DNA of 64,000 nucleotides from Sphaerisporangium album (GTDB taxonomy: Bacteria; Actinomycetota; Actinomycetes; Streptosporangiales; Streptosporangiaceae): assembly GCF_003323745.1 (NCBI RefSeq), contig NZ_QOIL01000003.1, forward strand, positions 248,001-312,000, given 5' to 3'. Every line of letters starts with the position of its first letter. Position 1 is the first letter of the stretch. Positions 25,581 to 33,999 of this stretch are shown piece by piece. A program made the position numbers and the translations under genes. The notes under the pieces were generated by a model. The model saw nothing but the letters and a program-made list of their open reading frames with translations. It was not told the origin of the DNA and did not search any database.

Positions 25581-26216
25581 TCAGTTGCCGGCCAGGACGA
25601 CCGGGGTGCGCGGCGGGGTGGCCGGGTTGCGGTCGAAGACGGCCCAGGCGCCGCTGGAGAAGGGGACGGGGTGGTTCTTCTTGCCCTTGCCCGAGCCCCA
25701 CTTGGTGACCACGTAGTCGACCTTGATGTGACCGGCGTCGAAGCCCTGCACCGTGAGGGTGGAGTCGTTGAAGCTGCCTCCGGTCAGTTCCGCGAAGGTC
25801 TTGCCGTCGATGTCCAGCATCACGCCGCTGTTGGAGGGGATTCCGGGGCCGCGGTCGCCGATGAAGAAGGGCGCCTTCTTGCCCTTGTACAGCACGTATC
25901 CCTCGGTGCCGAGCGGCCAGCTCGGGCTCGCGAACAGGCCCTTCTGCATCGGCTTGCCGATCGCGGGCAGGCCCGTGTCGCCCATGCGGCCGGAGGCGTC
26001 GTCCCAGAAGTACGAGGCTTTGGTGGATCCGGTGAGGAGGACGGGCGCGGACTGGGCGGCCGGTTCGGCCACGACGCCGTCGGAGGGGACGGGGATGGGG
26101 ACGCTCTCCGCGTTGGCCGCGACGGTGGTCGTGCCGAAGGCCGTGAGGGCGGCGAGGCAGGCGCCGACGATACAGGACATCGGTCGCCAGGTGGGGGGTA
26201 CAGCGAAAGAAGTCAT
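25581..26216 (-). CDS. Secreted RlpA-like (double-psi beta-barrel) protein
   Basis: 211 residues. A hydrophobic signal segment (SCIVGACLAALTAFGTTTVAANA) ends near residue 36. The mature part has KASYFWDDASGRMGDTGLPAIGKPMQKGLFAS...APFFIGDRGPG...MLDIDGKTFAELTGG, matching the RlpA/expansin-like double-psi barrel (the GDRGPG turn with a later Asp). Such proteins bind or cleave peptidoglycan glycan strands at the cell surface. ATG 26216 was chosen as the start because the signal peptide follows at once; an upstream frame is leader. A c-di-AMP riboswitch lies about 310 bases upstream on the same strand, as is common for actinobacterial cell-wall remodelling genes. Confidence 0.82.
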   Translation of the reverse strand: MTSFAVPPTWRPMSCIVGACLAALTAFGTTTVAANAESVPIPVPSDGVVAEPAAQSAPVLLTGSTKASYFWDDASGRMGDTGLPAIGKPMQKGLFASPSWPLGTEGYVLYKGKKAPFFIGDRGPGIPSNSGVMLDIDGKTFAELTGGSFNDSTLTVQGFDAGHIKVDYVVTKWGSGKGKKNHPVPFSSGAWAVFDRNPATPPRTPVVLAGN

Positions 26217-26498
26217 GGGGAGATCGGATCTTTCATCAGAAGACAAGGACCGCACTTCAGGGCCGATGACGGCACCGGTACGGGAGTGGAAAGCGCTGTC
26301 TGATCGCTGGATCGGCGAGACCACGTCAATCGCCGGGACCCGCGCGTTTCCGTACTTGTGCAGAAAGTTGTGGCGTCTGCCACCACGTCACAGAGGGCGA
26401 ACTACGCGCCCGGTGAGACGGCTGCTCCGAGCCGACTTGTCCGCCGCTTCTGACGGCGAGATCCGGGACTTAGGGTAGCCCGGGGGATGGGCTCCGCG

Positions 26499-26516
26499 GA
26501 GTGGGGTGCTCCACTC
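26499..26516 (-). promoter_or_regulatory. Hairpin below the riboswitch, possible expression platform
   Basis: GAGTGG/CCACTC (26499-26504 with 26511-26516) around a 6-base loop lies just downstream of the aptamer in the direction of transcription. It could take part in termination or sequester leader RNA, but no U-run follows, so its role is uncertain. Confidence 0.35.
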
Positions 26517-26530
26517 GGTCTCCTCTCCAA

Positions 26531-26660
26531 TCACGTCTACCGGGTTAGCTGACGGGTTCGGGCTTGGAGTCGATCCCTACCGCTCGCGCGGATTCACCCC
26601 GAAGGACATGGGTCCCCGGTTCCCCTCGGCCGTTGCGGGCCTCGGAGATTCAACGTCTGG
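26531..26660 (-). ncRNA. Cyclic-di-AMP riboswitch (ydaO-yuaA type)
   Basis: Read on the minus strand, this leader carries the conserved blocks of the ydaO aptamer in order: GAGGGGAACCGGGGACCCA, CTTCGGGGTGAATCC, GGTAGGGATCGACTCC and CCGAACCCGTCAGCTAACC with GGTAGACG. The closing P1 helix is weak (CGTT with GACG). In actinobacteria this riboswitch sits ahead of resuscitation-factor, NlpC/P60 and other secreted cell-wall genes and lowers their expression when c-di-AMP is high. Here it precedes the RlpA-like gene, so wall remodelling is tied to turgor or osmotic state (family knowledge). Confidence 0.88.
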
Positions 26661-27090
26661 GCGGCGGCCTTCGGGCTGAAGACCAGGTCACCGCCCGTCT
26701 TGGGTTAAGACCTTACCCACCAAGTCAGGACAAAGCCAACAATAGCCCCCGAAAGCACCAGAAGATCTACCTTTCCCACCCAAACCTCATGTTTCAGACA
26801 CCCATGACAGCGCCGCTCGACCGAAGGGCCTGGTCAGCCGGGGCACGCCGCGCGTGTGACGCATGAGGCGCCGCGAAACTCAGGAGGCACATGAGGCGCG
26901 CGAAAGCGCGGAAAGCGGCGTCCGAGCGGCCGAGCGGGGTCTGCGGCGGACGTCGCGAGGATGGTGAAGCCGAGGCTTCAGGTAAAGGACCTCGGTAAAG
27001 ACAAGCCAGGGGTGAGGGCGCGCCGGGGGCGGAGCTCCGGCTGAAGGTGACGTCGCGAGGGGGCCACGAGGCGACGAGGCGCGGGGGACA
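26661..27090. other. Intergenic, no gene seen
   Basis: The left part should hold the minus-strand promoter of the riboswitch RNA. The rest is low-complexity GC-rich sequence (GCGCGCGAAAGCGCGG and similar) with frames but no codon bias. Nothing else can be supported. Confidence 0.5.
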
Positions 27091-27215
27091 TAGGTCGGGG
27101 CCGGGCAGTCCCCCGCCTGCCCGGCCCCGATCTCACACGGTCCAGCGCCGATGCCTTCCCCCAAACGCATCGGGCGGTCCCGCTGAACGGACGCGGTCCC
27201 CCACCGCGTCCTTCT
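27091..27215 (+). ncRNA. Candidate 6C-type small RNA: three hairpins with C5 loops
   Basis: Three successive hairpins each present five Cs in the loop on the plus strand: 27095-27108/27117-27130 (14 bp), 27148-27154/27167-27173 (7 bp) and 27189-27196/27204-27211 (8 bp). The conserved actinobacterial 6C RNA (B11 in mycobacteria) has two such C-rich loops that pair with G-rich ribosome sites. Here the C-runs are five rather than six or more and there are three hairpins, so this is 6C-like rather than a clean match. Promoter and terminator are not assigned; transcription from the plus strand is assumed from the C-rich loops. Confidence 0.45.
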
Positions 27216-27377
27216 GAGAAAAGCTCTTGTCCGCACCCTCTCGGGTGCCAGGTCGCATCCCTCTTGACCTGCCTTAACACTACATACCGGGGCCTGAGCT
27301 GCTCGTCATCGCAGGGTATAGATTCGGTCTAAGTCCCGGGGTTGACCGGGTACGGACGGACCCGCAGGCGCAGGCGG

Positions 27378-27776
27378 CTATTCGGGCAGTTCGACCTTGA
27401 CCTCGACGCCCTGCTGCAGGGTGCGGCTCACCGTGCAGTGGCGCTCGTGGACCCGCTGGGCGACGGAGCGGAAGACCTCGTCCGCCTCGGGGTCCCCTTC
27501 GGGAAGTTCGACGTCGTAGGTGACCGTCACGGTGCCGAGCATGTTCGACTCCACCTTCGCGGCCTCGACGCTCATCGCCAGCCGGACGAGCCGGTGCCCG
27601 CGCTGGGCCGTGAGCGGCTCGACCGTCACGATGTTGCAGCCGCCCACCGCGGCGAGCAGCAGTTCGACCGGGGTGAAGGCCCCGTTGTCGTCGCCGCCTC
27701 CGATGGCGACCCTGGCCCCGCGGCCGTTGGTCGCCACGAAGCCGTCCTCTGTACGCTCCACATTCACCGTTGCCAT
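27378..27776 (-). CDS. OsmC-family thiol peroxidase/redox protein
   Basis: 132 residues, the usual length for OsmC/YhfA-like proteins. The two conserved cysteines are in AAVGGCNIVTVE and RVHERHCTVSRTL; in the family they form the peroxidatic/resolving pair that reduces organic hydroperoxides. GGGDDNGAFTPVELLLAAVGGC is the typical N-terminal core. It is cytoplasmic with no signal. It is followed upstream by another minus-strand gene 30 bp away, so the two may be co-transcribed. Confidence 0.9.
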   Translation of the reverse strand: MATVNVERTEDGFVATNGRGARVAIGGGDDNGAFTPVELLLAAVGGCNIVTVEPLTAQRGHRLVRLAMSVEAAKVESNMLGTVTVTYDVELPEGDPEADEVFRSVAQRVHERHCTVSRTLQQGVEVKVELPE

Positions 27777-27806
27777 GGATGGAGCCTAGAGCCGTCGCCA
27801 GCGGGG

Positions 27807-28082
27807 TCAGGCGTCCGGGTGCTTGGAGAGGTAGGCGATGTAGACGGGCTTCAGCGCCTCGCCGAGCTCTCCCTCACCCGAGGCCATGGCGTCGCTCAGC
27901 AGCGCGGACACGCGGCTGAGGTCGTTGGCCGACTCGGCGGAGTGGCCGCTGGCGGCCTCGGCCGCGGGGATGACCTTCAGCAGGTCCCATAGGAAGCCGA
28001 AGTCACCGTGCGCGACCGCGTAGCGCACCGCCCTGTCGTGAAGCTCCTTGGGCGGCAGCGACTCCAACTCGTCCCGGTCCAT
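27807..28082 (-). CDS. Small conserved actinobacterial protein of unknown function
   Basis: 91 residues, acidic and helical, with no Cys, signal or membrane segment (MDRDELESLPPKELHDRAVRY...ALKPVYIAYLSKHPDA). AAAG-type ribosome site GAAAGGGGG lies ahead of the ATG. I recognise it only as a type of short hypothetical protein common in actinomycetes. It shares direction and close spacing with the OsmC gene. Confidence 0.7.
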   Translation of the reverse strand: MDRDELESLPPKELHDRAVRYAVAHGDFGFLWDLLKVIPAAEAASGHSAESANDLSRVSALLSDAMASGEGELGEALKPVYIAYLSKHPDA

Positions 28083-28286
28083 TGAGTATCACCCCCTTTC
28101 ACCCCTTTCCCCGCGATCAGGGGGATATGCAGATCGCCATGAGGAGAAACGATCACCCGCCGATGTTCTCCCCGCGTCACAGGACGGTCAAGGGGCCGGC
28201 GCCGGGCACGGAAAGCGCGACGGAGCTGGGGCGCCCGGTCCTCCGGCCCTACCGCTCCCCCGGTGCACCATGGGAGCATCACCTAT

Positions 28287-28664
28287 GTGAAGATCATCCT
28301 CAAGATCCTTGTGGTCGCGGGCGCGCTCTGGGCCGCCACCCGCCTGATCGACGGGATCACCGTCGCCCAGACCACCACCACCAAGACGGTGGGCACGCTG
28401 ATCGCGGTCGCCCTCATATTCGGCCTCGTCAACGCCGTGCTGAAGCCGATCATCAAGACCATCGGCTGCGCGTTCTACATCCTCACGCTGGGCCTGTTCG
28501 CCCTGGTGGTGAACGCCCTGCTCCTGCTGCTCACGAGCTGGATCGCCGACAAGCTCGACCTGCCGTTCCACGTGGACGGCTTCTGGGCCGCCTTCCTCGG
28601 CGCGATCGTGGTCGGCGTGGTGAGCTGGATCCTCGACATGCTGCTCGGCCTGAACGACGACTGA
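28287..28664 (+). CDS. Small four-helix membrane protein, phage-holin-family (superfamily IV) type
   Basis: 125 residues from a GTG start (MKIILKILVVAGALWAATRLI); an ATG 24 bases upstream is possible but lacks a ribosome site. Four hydrophobic helices are visible, near residues 3-20, 32-50, 58-85 and 98-118, and it ends LLGLNDD. Chromosomal members of this holin family are widespread in actinobacteria and are not tied to prophages; their role is unknown. No phage gene is nearby. Confidence 0.8.
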   Translation: MKIILKILVVAGALWAATRLIDGITVAQTTTTKTVGTLIAVALIFGLVNAVLKPIIKTIGCAFYILTLGLFALVVNALLLLLTSWIADKLDLPFHVDGFWAAFLGAIVVGVVSWILDMLLGLNDD

Positions 28665-28702
28665 ACGACGGCGCACGCCGGACAAGGACGACGAAGGCCC
28701 CC

Positions 28703-29713
28703 TCAGCGGCGGCTGAGCACCGAGCCGCGTTCGCACAGCTCGGGGGCCTGGATGATCCGGCGCCTGCGCACCTGCCCGTCCGCCGCCGCGGCCACCAGCC
28801 GGACGGCGGCGCGGACGATGCCGTCGATGTCCCAGTTCACGGTGGTGAGCCCAGGGGTGAGCAGACCGGACATCGGGTGGTCGTCGTACCCCATGATCGA
28901 GACGTCCTCCGGCACGCGCAGACCGGCCTCCGCGGCGGCCGCGTAGACGCCGTAGGCGATGAAGTCGGAGAAGCAGAAGGCCGCGGCCGGGCGGGAGGCC
29001 CCGGAGAGCAGCGCGCGGGCCGTGTCGGTGATGGCCGGCAGCCCGTGCGGGGCGTTGACGACCTCGATGTCCAGGCCGAGGCGGTCGGCCTCGGCGGTCA
29101 CGTGGAGGTCGGCCGGCCGGTCGGGCGTGCTGGGCCTGGTCGGGGTGAGGACGGCGATGCGGTGGTGGCCGCGGTCGCGCAGGTACTCCAGGGCCAGCGT
29201 GACGCCCCTGCGGTTGTCGAAGACCACCTCGCCGGCCGTCCTGGCGTCGGCGAGCGCGTCGCCGATCGCGACGACCGGGACCGTCTCGGCGAGTTCCCCC
29301 CACATCTGCGCGGCCGGGTCGACCGGCTGGACGATCATGCCGTCGACGCGCTGGTCGCGGAGCTGGCGGGCGAGGGTGCGCTCGCGGGCGGGATCGCCGG
29401 CGGCGTCGAGGATCAGCGCGTAGCGGTCCTTCTCGCGCAGGGCCCTGCCGATGCCGACGGCGAGCGACTGCTGCCACAGGTCTTCAAGCGAGCCGCACAG
29501 CAGGCCGATCATGCCGGTACGCCCGCTGGCGAGGGCACGGGCGATCGGGTCGGCCTCGTAGCCGAGCTCGGCGGCGGCCTGGCGCACCCGCTCGATCGTC
29601 TCCTCGGAGACCTGCATGCCGCGCAGCGCGTACGAGACGGCGGCGGGTGACAGGCCGGTAGCCTGTGCCACCTCTCGGATCGTCGCGCGTTTGCGCGGCT
29701 GGGATCGCGACAT
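28703..29713 (-). CDS. LacI-family transcriptional regulator
   Basis: 336 residues with the DNA-binding head TIREVAQATGLSPAAVSYALRGMQVSEETIERVRQAAAELGYE and an effector domain (GMIGLLCGSLEDLWQQSLAVGIG...VSIMGYDDHPMSGLLTPGLTTVNW). The ATG is preferred over an adjacent in-frame GTG. It is divergent from the amidohydrolase/cupin operon and a near-perfect inverted repeat lies between them, so it most likely represses that operon and possibly itself. The inducer is unknown; sugars are usual in the family, but the controlled genes look like small-molecule catabolism. Confidence 0.9.
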   Translation of the reverse strand: MSRSQPRKRATIREVAQATGLSPAAVSYALRGMQVSEETIERVRQAAAELGYEADPIARALASGRTGMIGLLCGSLEDLWQQSLAVGIGRALREKDRYALILDAAGDPARERTLARQLRDQRVDGMIVQPVDPAAQMWGELAETVPVVAIGDALADARTAGEVVFDNRRGVTLALEYLRDRGHHRIAVLTPTRPSTPDRPADLHVTAEADRLGLDIEVVNAPHGLPAITDTARALLSGASRPAAAFCFSDFIAYGVYAAAAEAGLRVPEDVSIMGYDDHPMSGLLTPGLTTVNWDIDGIVRAAVRLVAAAADGQVRRRRIIQAPELCERGSVLSRR

Positions 29714-29783
29714 CACTTCAGCTTATGTGGAAACCCCGGCGCGCGAGGGCATCCGAGCCCCCGGAGGTGTTGACGCGGCGTTG

Positions 29784-29823
29784 GTGAAGCGGTTCACTGA
29801 AACGTATCAGTGAACCGTTTCAC
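29784..29823. promoter_or_regulatory. LacI-type operator between divergent genes
   Basis: A 17-bp inverted repeat (29784-29800 with 29807-29823, 16 of 17 pairs plus one G/T) around AACGTA. It contains the TGAAACG and CGTTTCA half-sites typical of LacI-family operators. It is 70 bp from the regulator start and 68 bp from the amidohydrolase start, the right place to control both promoters. Confidence 0.85.
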
Positions 29824-29891
29824 GGACCCGCAGAGGCAATGCCGACAATATCGATAGGGATTGTCGGATATAGTGCACGTGAGGAGGTGAC

Positions 29892-30791
29892 ATGGGCATC
29901 GACGTGCACCAGCACATCTGGACCGCGGGCTTCGTGGACGCGCTGCGCCGGCGCGCGAGGCCGCCGTTCCTGGACGGCTGGACGCTGTACCTCGACGGCG
30001 AGGCGCCATACGAGGTGAACCCCCGCGACCACGACCTGGACCACCGGCTCGCCTTCAACCGTGAGCACGGCCTGGAGCTCGCGCTCGTGTCGCTGTCCAG
30101 CCCGCTCGGCATCGAGCACCTGCCGCCGGACGACGCCTGGCCCCTCATCGACGCCTATCACGAGGGCGCGCTGGAGCTGCCCTCGTCGTTCCGCGCGTGG
30201 GCCTCCGCGTGCGTCACCGAGATCGACCCGGCCCTGACCGCCAAGGCCCTGGACTCCGGCTTCGCGGGGCTACAGCTGCCGGCGACCGCCCTGCGCGACG
30301 CCGCCGGGTTCGCCCGCGTGGCGCCGCTGCTGGACCTGCTGGAAGAGCGCGACCTGCCGCTGTTCGTCCATCCGGGCCCCGCCGCGGCCGCCGACGCCCC
30401 CGGCTGGTGGCCCGCGGTCGTCCCGTACGTCCAGCAGATGCACGCCGCGTGGTACGCCTTCCGGGCGTTCGGCCGGCCGAGGCACCCCCGCCTGCGCGTC
30501 TGCTTCGCCCTGCTGGCCGGCCTCGCCCCCCTGCACGTGGAGCGCTTCATCGCCCGCGGCGGCTCGTCCCGGGGCACCGTCGACCCGGACGCGTTCCTGG
30601 AGACCTCGTCCTACGGCCACCAGGCCATCGACGCGATCACCCGCGTGGTCGGCATCGAGGTCGTCGTGCTCGGCTCGGACGCCCCCTACGCCTCCCCTCC
30701 GCGAACCCTGCTCGGCGAGGCCGCCGACCACACGATTGCGGTCACCAACCCCGCGCGCCTGCTCGACACGAAAGGAGCCGTGCCCAGATGA
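29892..30791 (+). CDS. TIM-barrel amidohydrolase (amidohydrolase-2 type)
   Basis: 299 residues. MGIDVHQHIW gives the first metal-binding His-x-His, PLFVHPGP the second histidine on a beta-strand, and VVLGSDAPYASPP the late Asp of the barrel. This places it in the metal-dependent hydrolase/decarboxylase family 2 (ACMS-decarboxylase-like), which acts on small aromatic or lactone substrates. GAGGAGGTGA is the ribosome site. It overlaps the cupin gene by 4 bp, forming a two-gene operon under the LacI operator. The substrate is unknown. Confidence 0.82.
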   Translation: MGIDVHQHIWTAGFVDALRRRARPPFLDGWTLYLDGEAPYEVNPRDHDLDHRLAFNREHGLELALVSLSSPLGIEHLPPDDAWPLIDAYHEGALELPSSFRAWASACVTEIDPALTAKALDSGFAGLQLPATALRDAAGFARVAPLLDLLEERDLPLFVHPGPAAAADAPGWWPAVVPYVQQMHAAWYAFRAFGRPRHPRLRVCFALLAGLAPLHVERFIARGGSSRGTVDPDAFLETSSYGHQAIDAITRVVGIEVVVLGSDAPYASPPRTLLGEAADHTIAVTNPARLLDTKGAVPR

Positions 30792-31297
30792 GCTGGGAAT
30801 CCCTGCCAGAGCGATTCCTCGACAAGCGCGAACTTCGCGCCCTCGTCGAAGACCTCGCGGACCGTCCGGACCTGTGGTCGCACCACATCGCGTTCGGCGA
30901 GACCGGGGAGGCGCGTCACTACGCCTCCCTCCACCGCGACTCCTTCGTGGACATCTGGGTCATCTGTTGGCGCCCCGAGGACGACACGGGCTGGCACGAC
31001 CACGACGTGTCGTCCGGCGCGGTGCGGGTGATCGCCGGCACGCTGCTGGAGTCCAACCCGCGCATCGGCGGCGAGCACGTCGAGACGCTGGTCTCTGAGG
31101 GCGAGTCGCTGGCGTTCGGGCCCGAGCACATCCACCGCATCAACGGGCACGCCGAGCACAGCGTGTCGATCCACGCCTACTCTCCCCCGCTGTGGCGGCT
31201 CGGGCAGTACTCGATCAGCGAGGACGGCGTGATGCGCCGCGCCTCGGTCAGCTACGCCGACGAGCTGCGCCAGGTGGAGGCCGAGGCGCTCGTCTGA
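30788..31297 (+). CDS. Cupin protein, cysteine-dioxygenase-like
   Basis: 169 residues. WHDHDVSSGAVRVIAGTLLE is the first cupin motif with the His-x-His iron ligands, and FGPEHIHRINGHAEHSVSIHAYSPPLW is the second with the third His. The final YSPPL pattern is typical of the bacterial cysteine dioxygenase type I group. Cysteine dioxygenases oxidise thiols to sulfinates, but several relatives act on other thiols such as 3-mercaptopropionate. Coupled by 4-bp overlap to the amidohydrolase; a joint catabolic role is inferred, with no known pathway matched. Confidence 0.82.
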   Translation: MSWESLPERFLDKRELRALVEDLADRPDLWSHHIAFGETGEARHYASLHRDSFVDIWVICWRPEDDTGWHDHDVSSGAVRVIAGTLLESNPRIGGEHVETLVSEGESLAFGPEHIHRINGHAEHSVSIHAYSPPLWRLGQYSISEDGVMRRASVSYADELRQVEAEALV

Positions 31298-31324
31298 GCC
31301 CTCGGGGACTGGCGCTGGACGCGG

Positions 31325-32395
31325 TCACGTGAGCGCGTCGCGGGCCCGGCTCGCGGCGCCGGGGTCGTCGGTGAACACGCCGTCGACCCCCAGGCCGTAC
31401 AGGCGCGTGAGCCAGCCGCCGACGTCGCCGTGCGCGGCCGCGTACCCCGGCGCCTTGGGGTCGCCGGCGCGGAAGCCCGCGGGCAGGTAGCCGTTCTCCG
31501 GCCGGACGGTCCAGACGTGGACGTCCAGGCCCGCGCGGTGCGCGTCGGTGACCAGGGACGTCGGCGCGCCGCGCCCGTCGTCCTCTGGGACGACCAGGCG
31601 CACGTGCACGCCGATGCCGTCGGCGTAGCCGGCGATCTGGCGCAGGCCCTCGGGGGTGGCCAGGTCGCGGTAGGTGCGCCGGTCCCCCGCGACGACCAGG
31701 TCGCGGGGAGCGCCGGTGGCCTCCATGAGCTGGATCAGCCGCAGACGCGTCCTGGCGCGCAGCGCCCGCAGGTTGGCGGTCTCGAACGACTGGACGAACA
31801 CCGGGTCGGTCCGCTCGGTCCAGCCGTACTTCGCCAGGGTGACGAGCATCGGCTGCTCCAGCGGGAGGCCGATGGACGCGAAGTACCCCGGGTGTTTGGT
31901 CTCGGGGTAGACGCCGACCCCGGCGCGCCGCGCGAGCGCGACGATCTCGTCGAACGTCGCGATCGTGGACGTGCCGTCGTACGCGGCGCTGCCGGGACGC
32001 AGCGCGGGCAGGCGCTCGACGGCGCGCAGCGTGCGCAGCTCGTCCAGCGTGAAGTCCTCGGTGAACCACCCCGTGAGGCTTCGCCCGTCGATCGTCTTGG
32101 TCGTTCTGCGCGCGGCGAACTCCGGGTGCGCGGCGACGTCGGTCGTCTGGGAGATCTCGTTCTCGTGCCGGGCGACCAGTACGTGGTCCTTGGTGGACAC
32201 CAGGTCGGGCTCGATGTAGTCGGCGCCGTCCCGGATCGCGGTCTCGTAGGAGGCCATGGTGTGCTCGGGCCGGTAGGCGCACGCGCCGCGGTGCCCGATG
32301 ACGAGGGGATGGGGGGCGGGCCCGGCACCGCCGGGCGCCGCGACGCCGGGCGCGAGGGAGACCATGCCGGCCACGATCCACGCAAGAGTGATCAC
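31325..32395 (-). CDS. Secreted glycerophosphodiester phosphodiesterase (GlpQ-like)
   Basis: 356 residues from GTG, with a signal peptide in the first 20-28 residues (LAWIVAGMVSLAPGVAA). VIGHRGACAYRPEHTMASY (His, Arg, Glu), DYIEPDLVSTKDHVLVARHENEI (Glu, Asp, His) and YPETKHP are the GDPD catalytic and Ca-binding motifs, and GVDGVFTDDPG closes the barrel. It hydrolyses glycerophosphodiesters outside the cell to glycerol-3-phosphate and an alcohol, supplying phosphate and carbon. Stands alone; it converges with the cupin operon. Confidence 0.93.
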   Translation of the reverse strand: MITLAWIVAGMVSLAPGVAAPGGAGPAPHPLVIGHRGACAYRPEHTMASYETAIRDGADYIEPDLVSTKDHVLVARHENEISQTTDVAAHPEFAARRTTKTIDGRSLTGWFTEDFTLDELRTLRAVERLPALRPGSAAYDGTSTIATFDEIVALARRAGVGVYPETKHPGYFASIGLPLEQPMLVTLAKYGWTERTDPVFVQSFETANLRALRARTRLRLIQLMEATGAPRDLVVAGDRRTYRDLATPEGLRQIAGYADGIGVHVRLVVPEDDGRGAPTSLVTDAHRAGLDVHVWTVRPENGYLPAGFRAGDPKAPGYAAAHGDVGGWLTRLYGLGVDGVFTDDPGAASRARDALT

Positions 32396-32458
32396 GCTGC
32401 GATGTTAAGCCAGGTCAAGCCCTCGCTCTCGTCAACGACACGTAAAGAGCGGCCGCCG

Positions 32459-33787
32459 TCACCGTCCGGGCGCGGCCGTCTGAGGACGCCCGGCGAGGAC
32501 GCCCGCCACGAGCTGCGCCCCGCAGACGGCGAGGCCCGTGACCAGCGGCAGCGTCCAGCCGCCTGAGGACTGGTGGAGCAGCCCGATCAGGAACGGGCCG
32601 AGGGCGGCCAGCAGGTACCCCGACGACTGCGCGACCGCCGACAGCGCCGTCACCGAGGCCGGGTCGGGGGCCCGCATCGCGATGATCAGCAGCGCGAGCG
32701 CGATCGAGGCGCCCTGGCCGAGGCCGAGCACGATCATCCACAGCCATGGGAGCGTGGCGGGGGCGAGCAGCACGCCGAGGTAGCCGGCGACGGTCGCCAG
32801 CGCCGCCACGACGGTGTGCGGCACCTGCGAGCGCGCCCGTCCCGCCCGCACGGGGACGGTGAGCGTGGCCGCGACCTGGGCGAGGTTGGTCAGCGCCAGC
32901 AGGTAGCCGGCCTGGTCGGCGGGGAGCCCGGCGTCGCGGAAGATCGTGGGCAGCCAGGCGAGCATGACGTAGAAGGTCAGCGACTGAAGGCCCATGAAGC
33001 TCATGACGTACCAGGTCACTCGCCTGCGCAGCAGGCCGGCGTACGGCCTGTGCGCGCCGCCCGCCCGGGACGCGGCGCGCCGCCTGAGCGCCTGCGGCGC
33101 CCACAGCAGGGCCGCCGCCAGCGCGAACACGGCCATGGACCCGGCCGCCACGCGCCAGCCGTACCGCTGCTCGATCGGCACCATGACCGCCGAGGCGGAC
33201 GCCGCGCCGGTCACCATGCCCGAGACGTAGATGCCGGTGAACAGCCCGACCCGGTCGGGGAAGTGCTGTTTCACCACGCCGGGCATGACGACGTTCATGA
33301 TGGCGATGGCGGTCCCGGCGACCGCCGAGCCGGCGTAGAGGGTGGCGACCCCGCCGAGCGGGCGCACCGCCACCCCGGCGGCCAGGACGAGCAGGCCGAT
33401 GAGCAGCGTGCGGTCCAGGCCGGTCCGGGTCGCCAGCGCGGGGGCCACGGGGGCCAGCAGACCAAGGCAGACGACCATCGCCGTGGTGATCCCCCCGCCC
33501 GCCGCCGCGGTCAGCCCCAGGTCGGCCATGATCTCTGCGAGCAGGGGGGACACCCCGGCCAGCGCGGGCCGCATGTTGAGCGAGGCGAGGACGAACCCCG
33601 CGACCAGCAGCACCCACGCGCCGCCGGCCCGCGCGCGGGCGGGAGTGGCGGCGGGGCCGGGCAAGGAGGCAGGCTCGGCGGCGGGGCCGGGCGGCGGGGC
33701 GGCGTCCTGTTCGTGGCCTTGGTCGGGGTCGGTACGGGGTCCTGGGCCCGGCTCCGGGTCGGGGCCGGCGACGTGGGGGATCGTCAT
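32459..33787 (-). CDS. MFS transporter, CynX/NimT type
   Basis: 442 residues with twelve hydrophobic segments from about residue 56 on. LASLNMRPALAGVSPLLAEIMADLGLT and the following GGGITTAMVVCLGLLAPVAPALATRTGLDRTLL are typical of the CynX/NimT group (cyanate, nitroimidazole or unknown anion transport/efflux). The first 55 residues are Pro/Ala/Gly-rich and probably cytoplasmic; a later start may be used. Substrate unknown. Divergent from the LacI gene at 34.0 kb, whose operator lies between them, so it may share that control. Confidence 0.85.
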   Translation of the reverse strand: MTIPHVAGPDPEPGPGPRTDPDQGHEQDAAPPPGPAAEPASLPGPAATPARARAGGAWVLLVAGFVLASLNMRPALAGVSPLLAEIMADLGLTAAAGGGITTAMVVCLGLLAPVAPALATRTGLDRTLLIGLLVLAAGVAVRPLGGVATLYAGSAVAGTAIAIMNVVMPGVVKQHFPDRVGLFTGIYVSGMVTGAASASAVMVPIEQRYGWRVAAGSMAVFALAAALLWAPQALRRRAASRAGGAHRPYAGLLRRRVTWYVMSFMGLQSLTFYVMLAWLPTIFRDAGLPADQAGYLLALTNLAQVAATLTVPVRAGRARSQVPHTVVAALATVAGYLGVLLAPATLPWLWMIVLGLGQGASIALALLIIAMRAPDPASVTALSAVAQSSGYLLAALGPFLIGLLHQSSGGWTLPLVTGLAVCGAQLVAGVLAGRPQTAAPGR

Positions 33788-33966
33788 GGCGGCCTGAGCC
33801 TATACCGGAGATCAGACTGGATATCGGGCGATATCCCCCTGAATGGTGACCAACCGGGTTTCGGGGAAGGCCCCCACGTTCGCCCGGCTCCCCCGAACCG
33901 CGACCCGGTCCGCGCGAGGCTGAGCCGCTTCTCGGCCGTCGACGCCTGAGCCCGCGCGGGCGCGGC

Positions 33967-33980
33967 TGACAACGTTGTCA
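33967..33980. promoter_or_regulatory. Perfect palindrome TGACAACGTTGTCA, LacI-type operator
   Basis: It lies 19 bp before the LacI-family start codon and is repeated exactly upstream of the sugar ABC transporter operon (41156-41169). This suggests autoregulation and direct control of the transporter by the protein encoded here. Confidence 0.9.
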
Positions 33981-33999
33981 GGTCTCACCGGTATGCGCG

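Noticed and set aside
26880-27236. 118-codon minus-strand frame over the C-loop hairpins
   Set aside because: Low-complexity basic translation that runs through strong RNA hairpins; a structured RNA explains the sequence better.
28287-28664. Holin-family protein as a prophage sign
   Set aside because: No other phage gene is near, and chromosomal copies of this membrane-protein family are common in actinobacteria.
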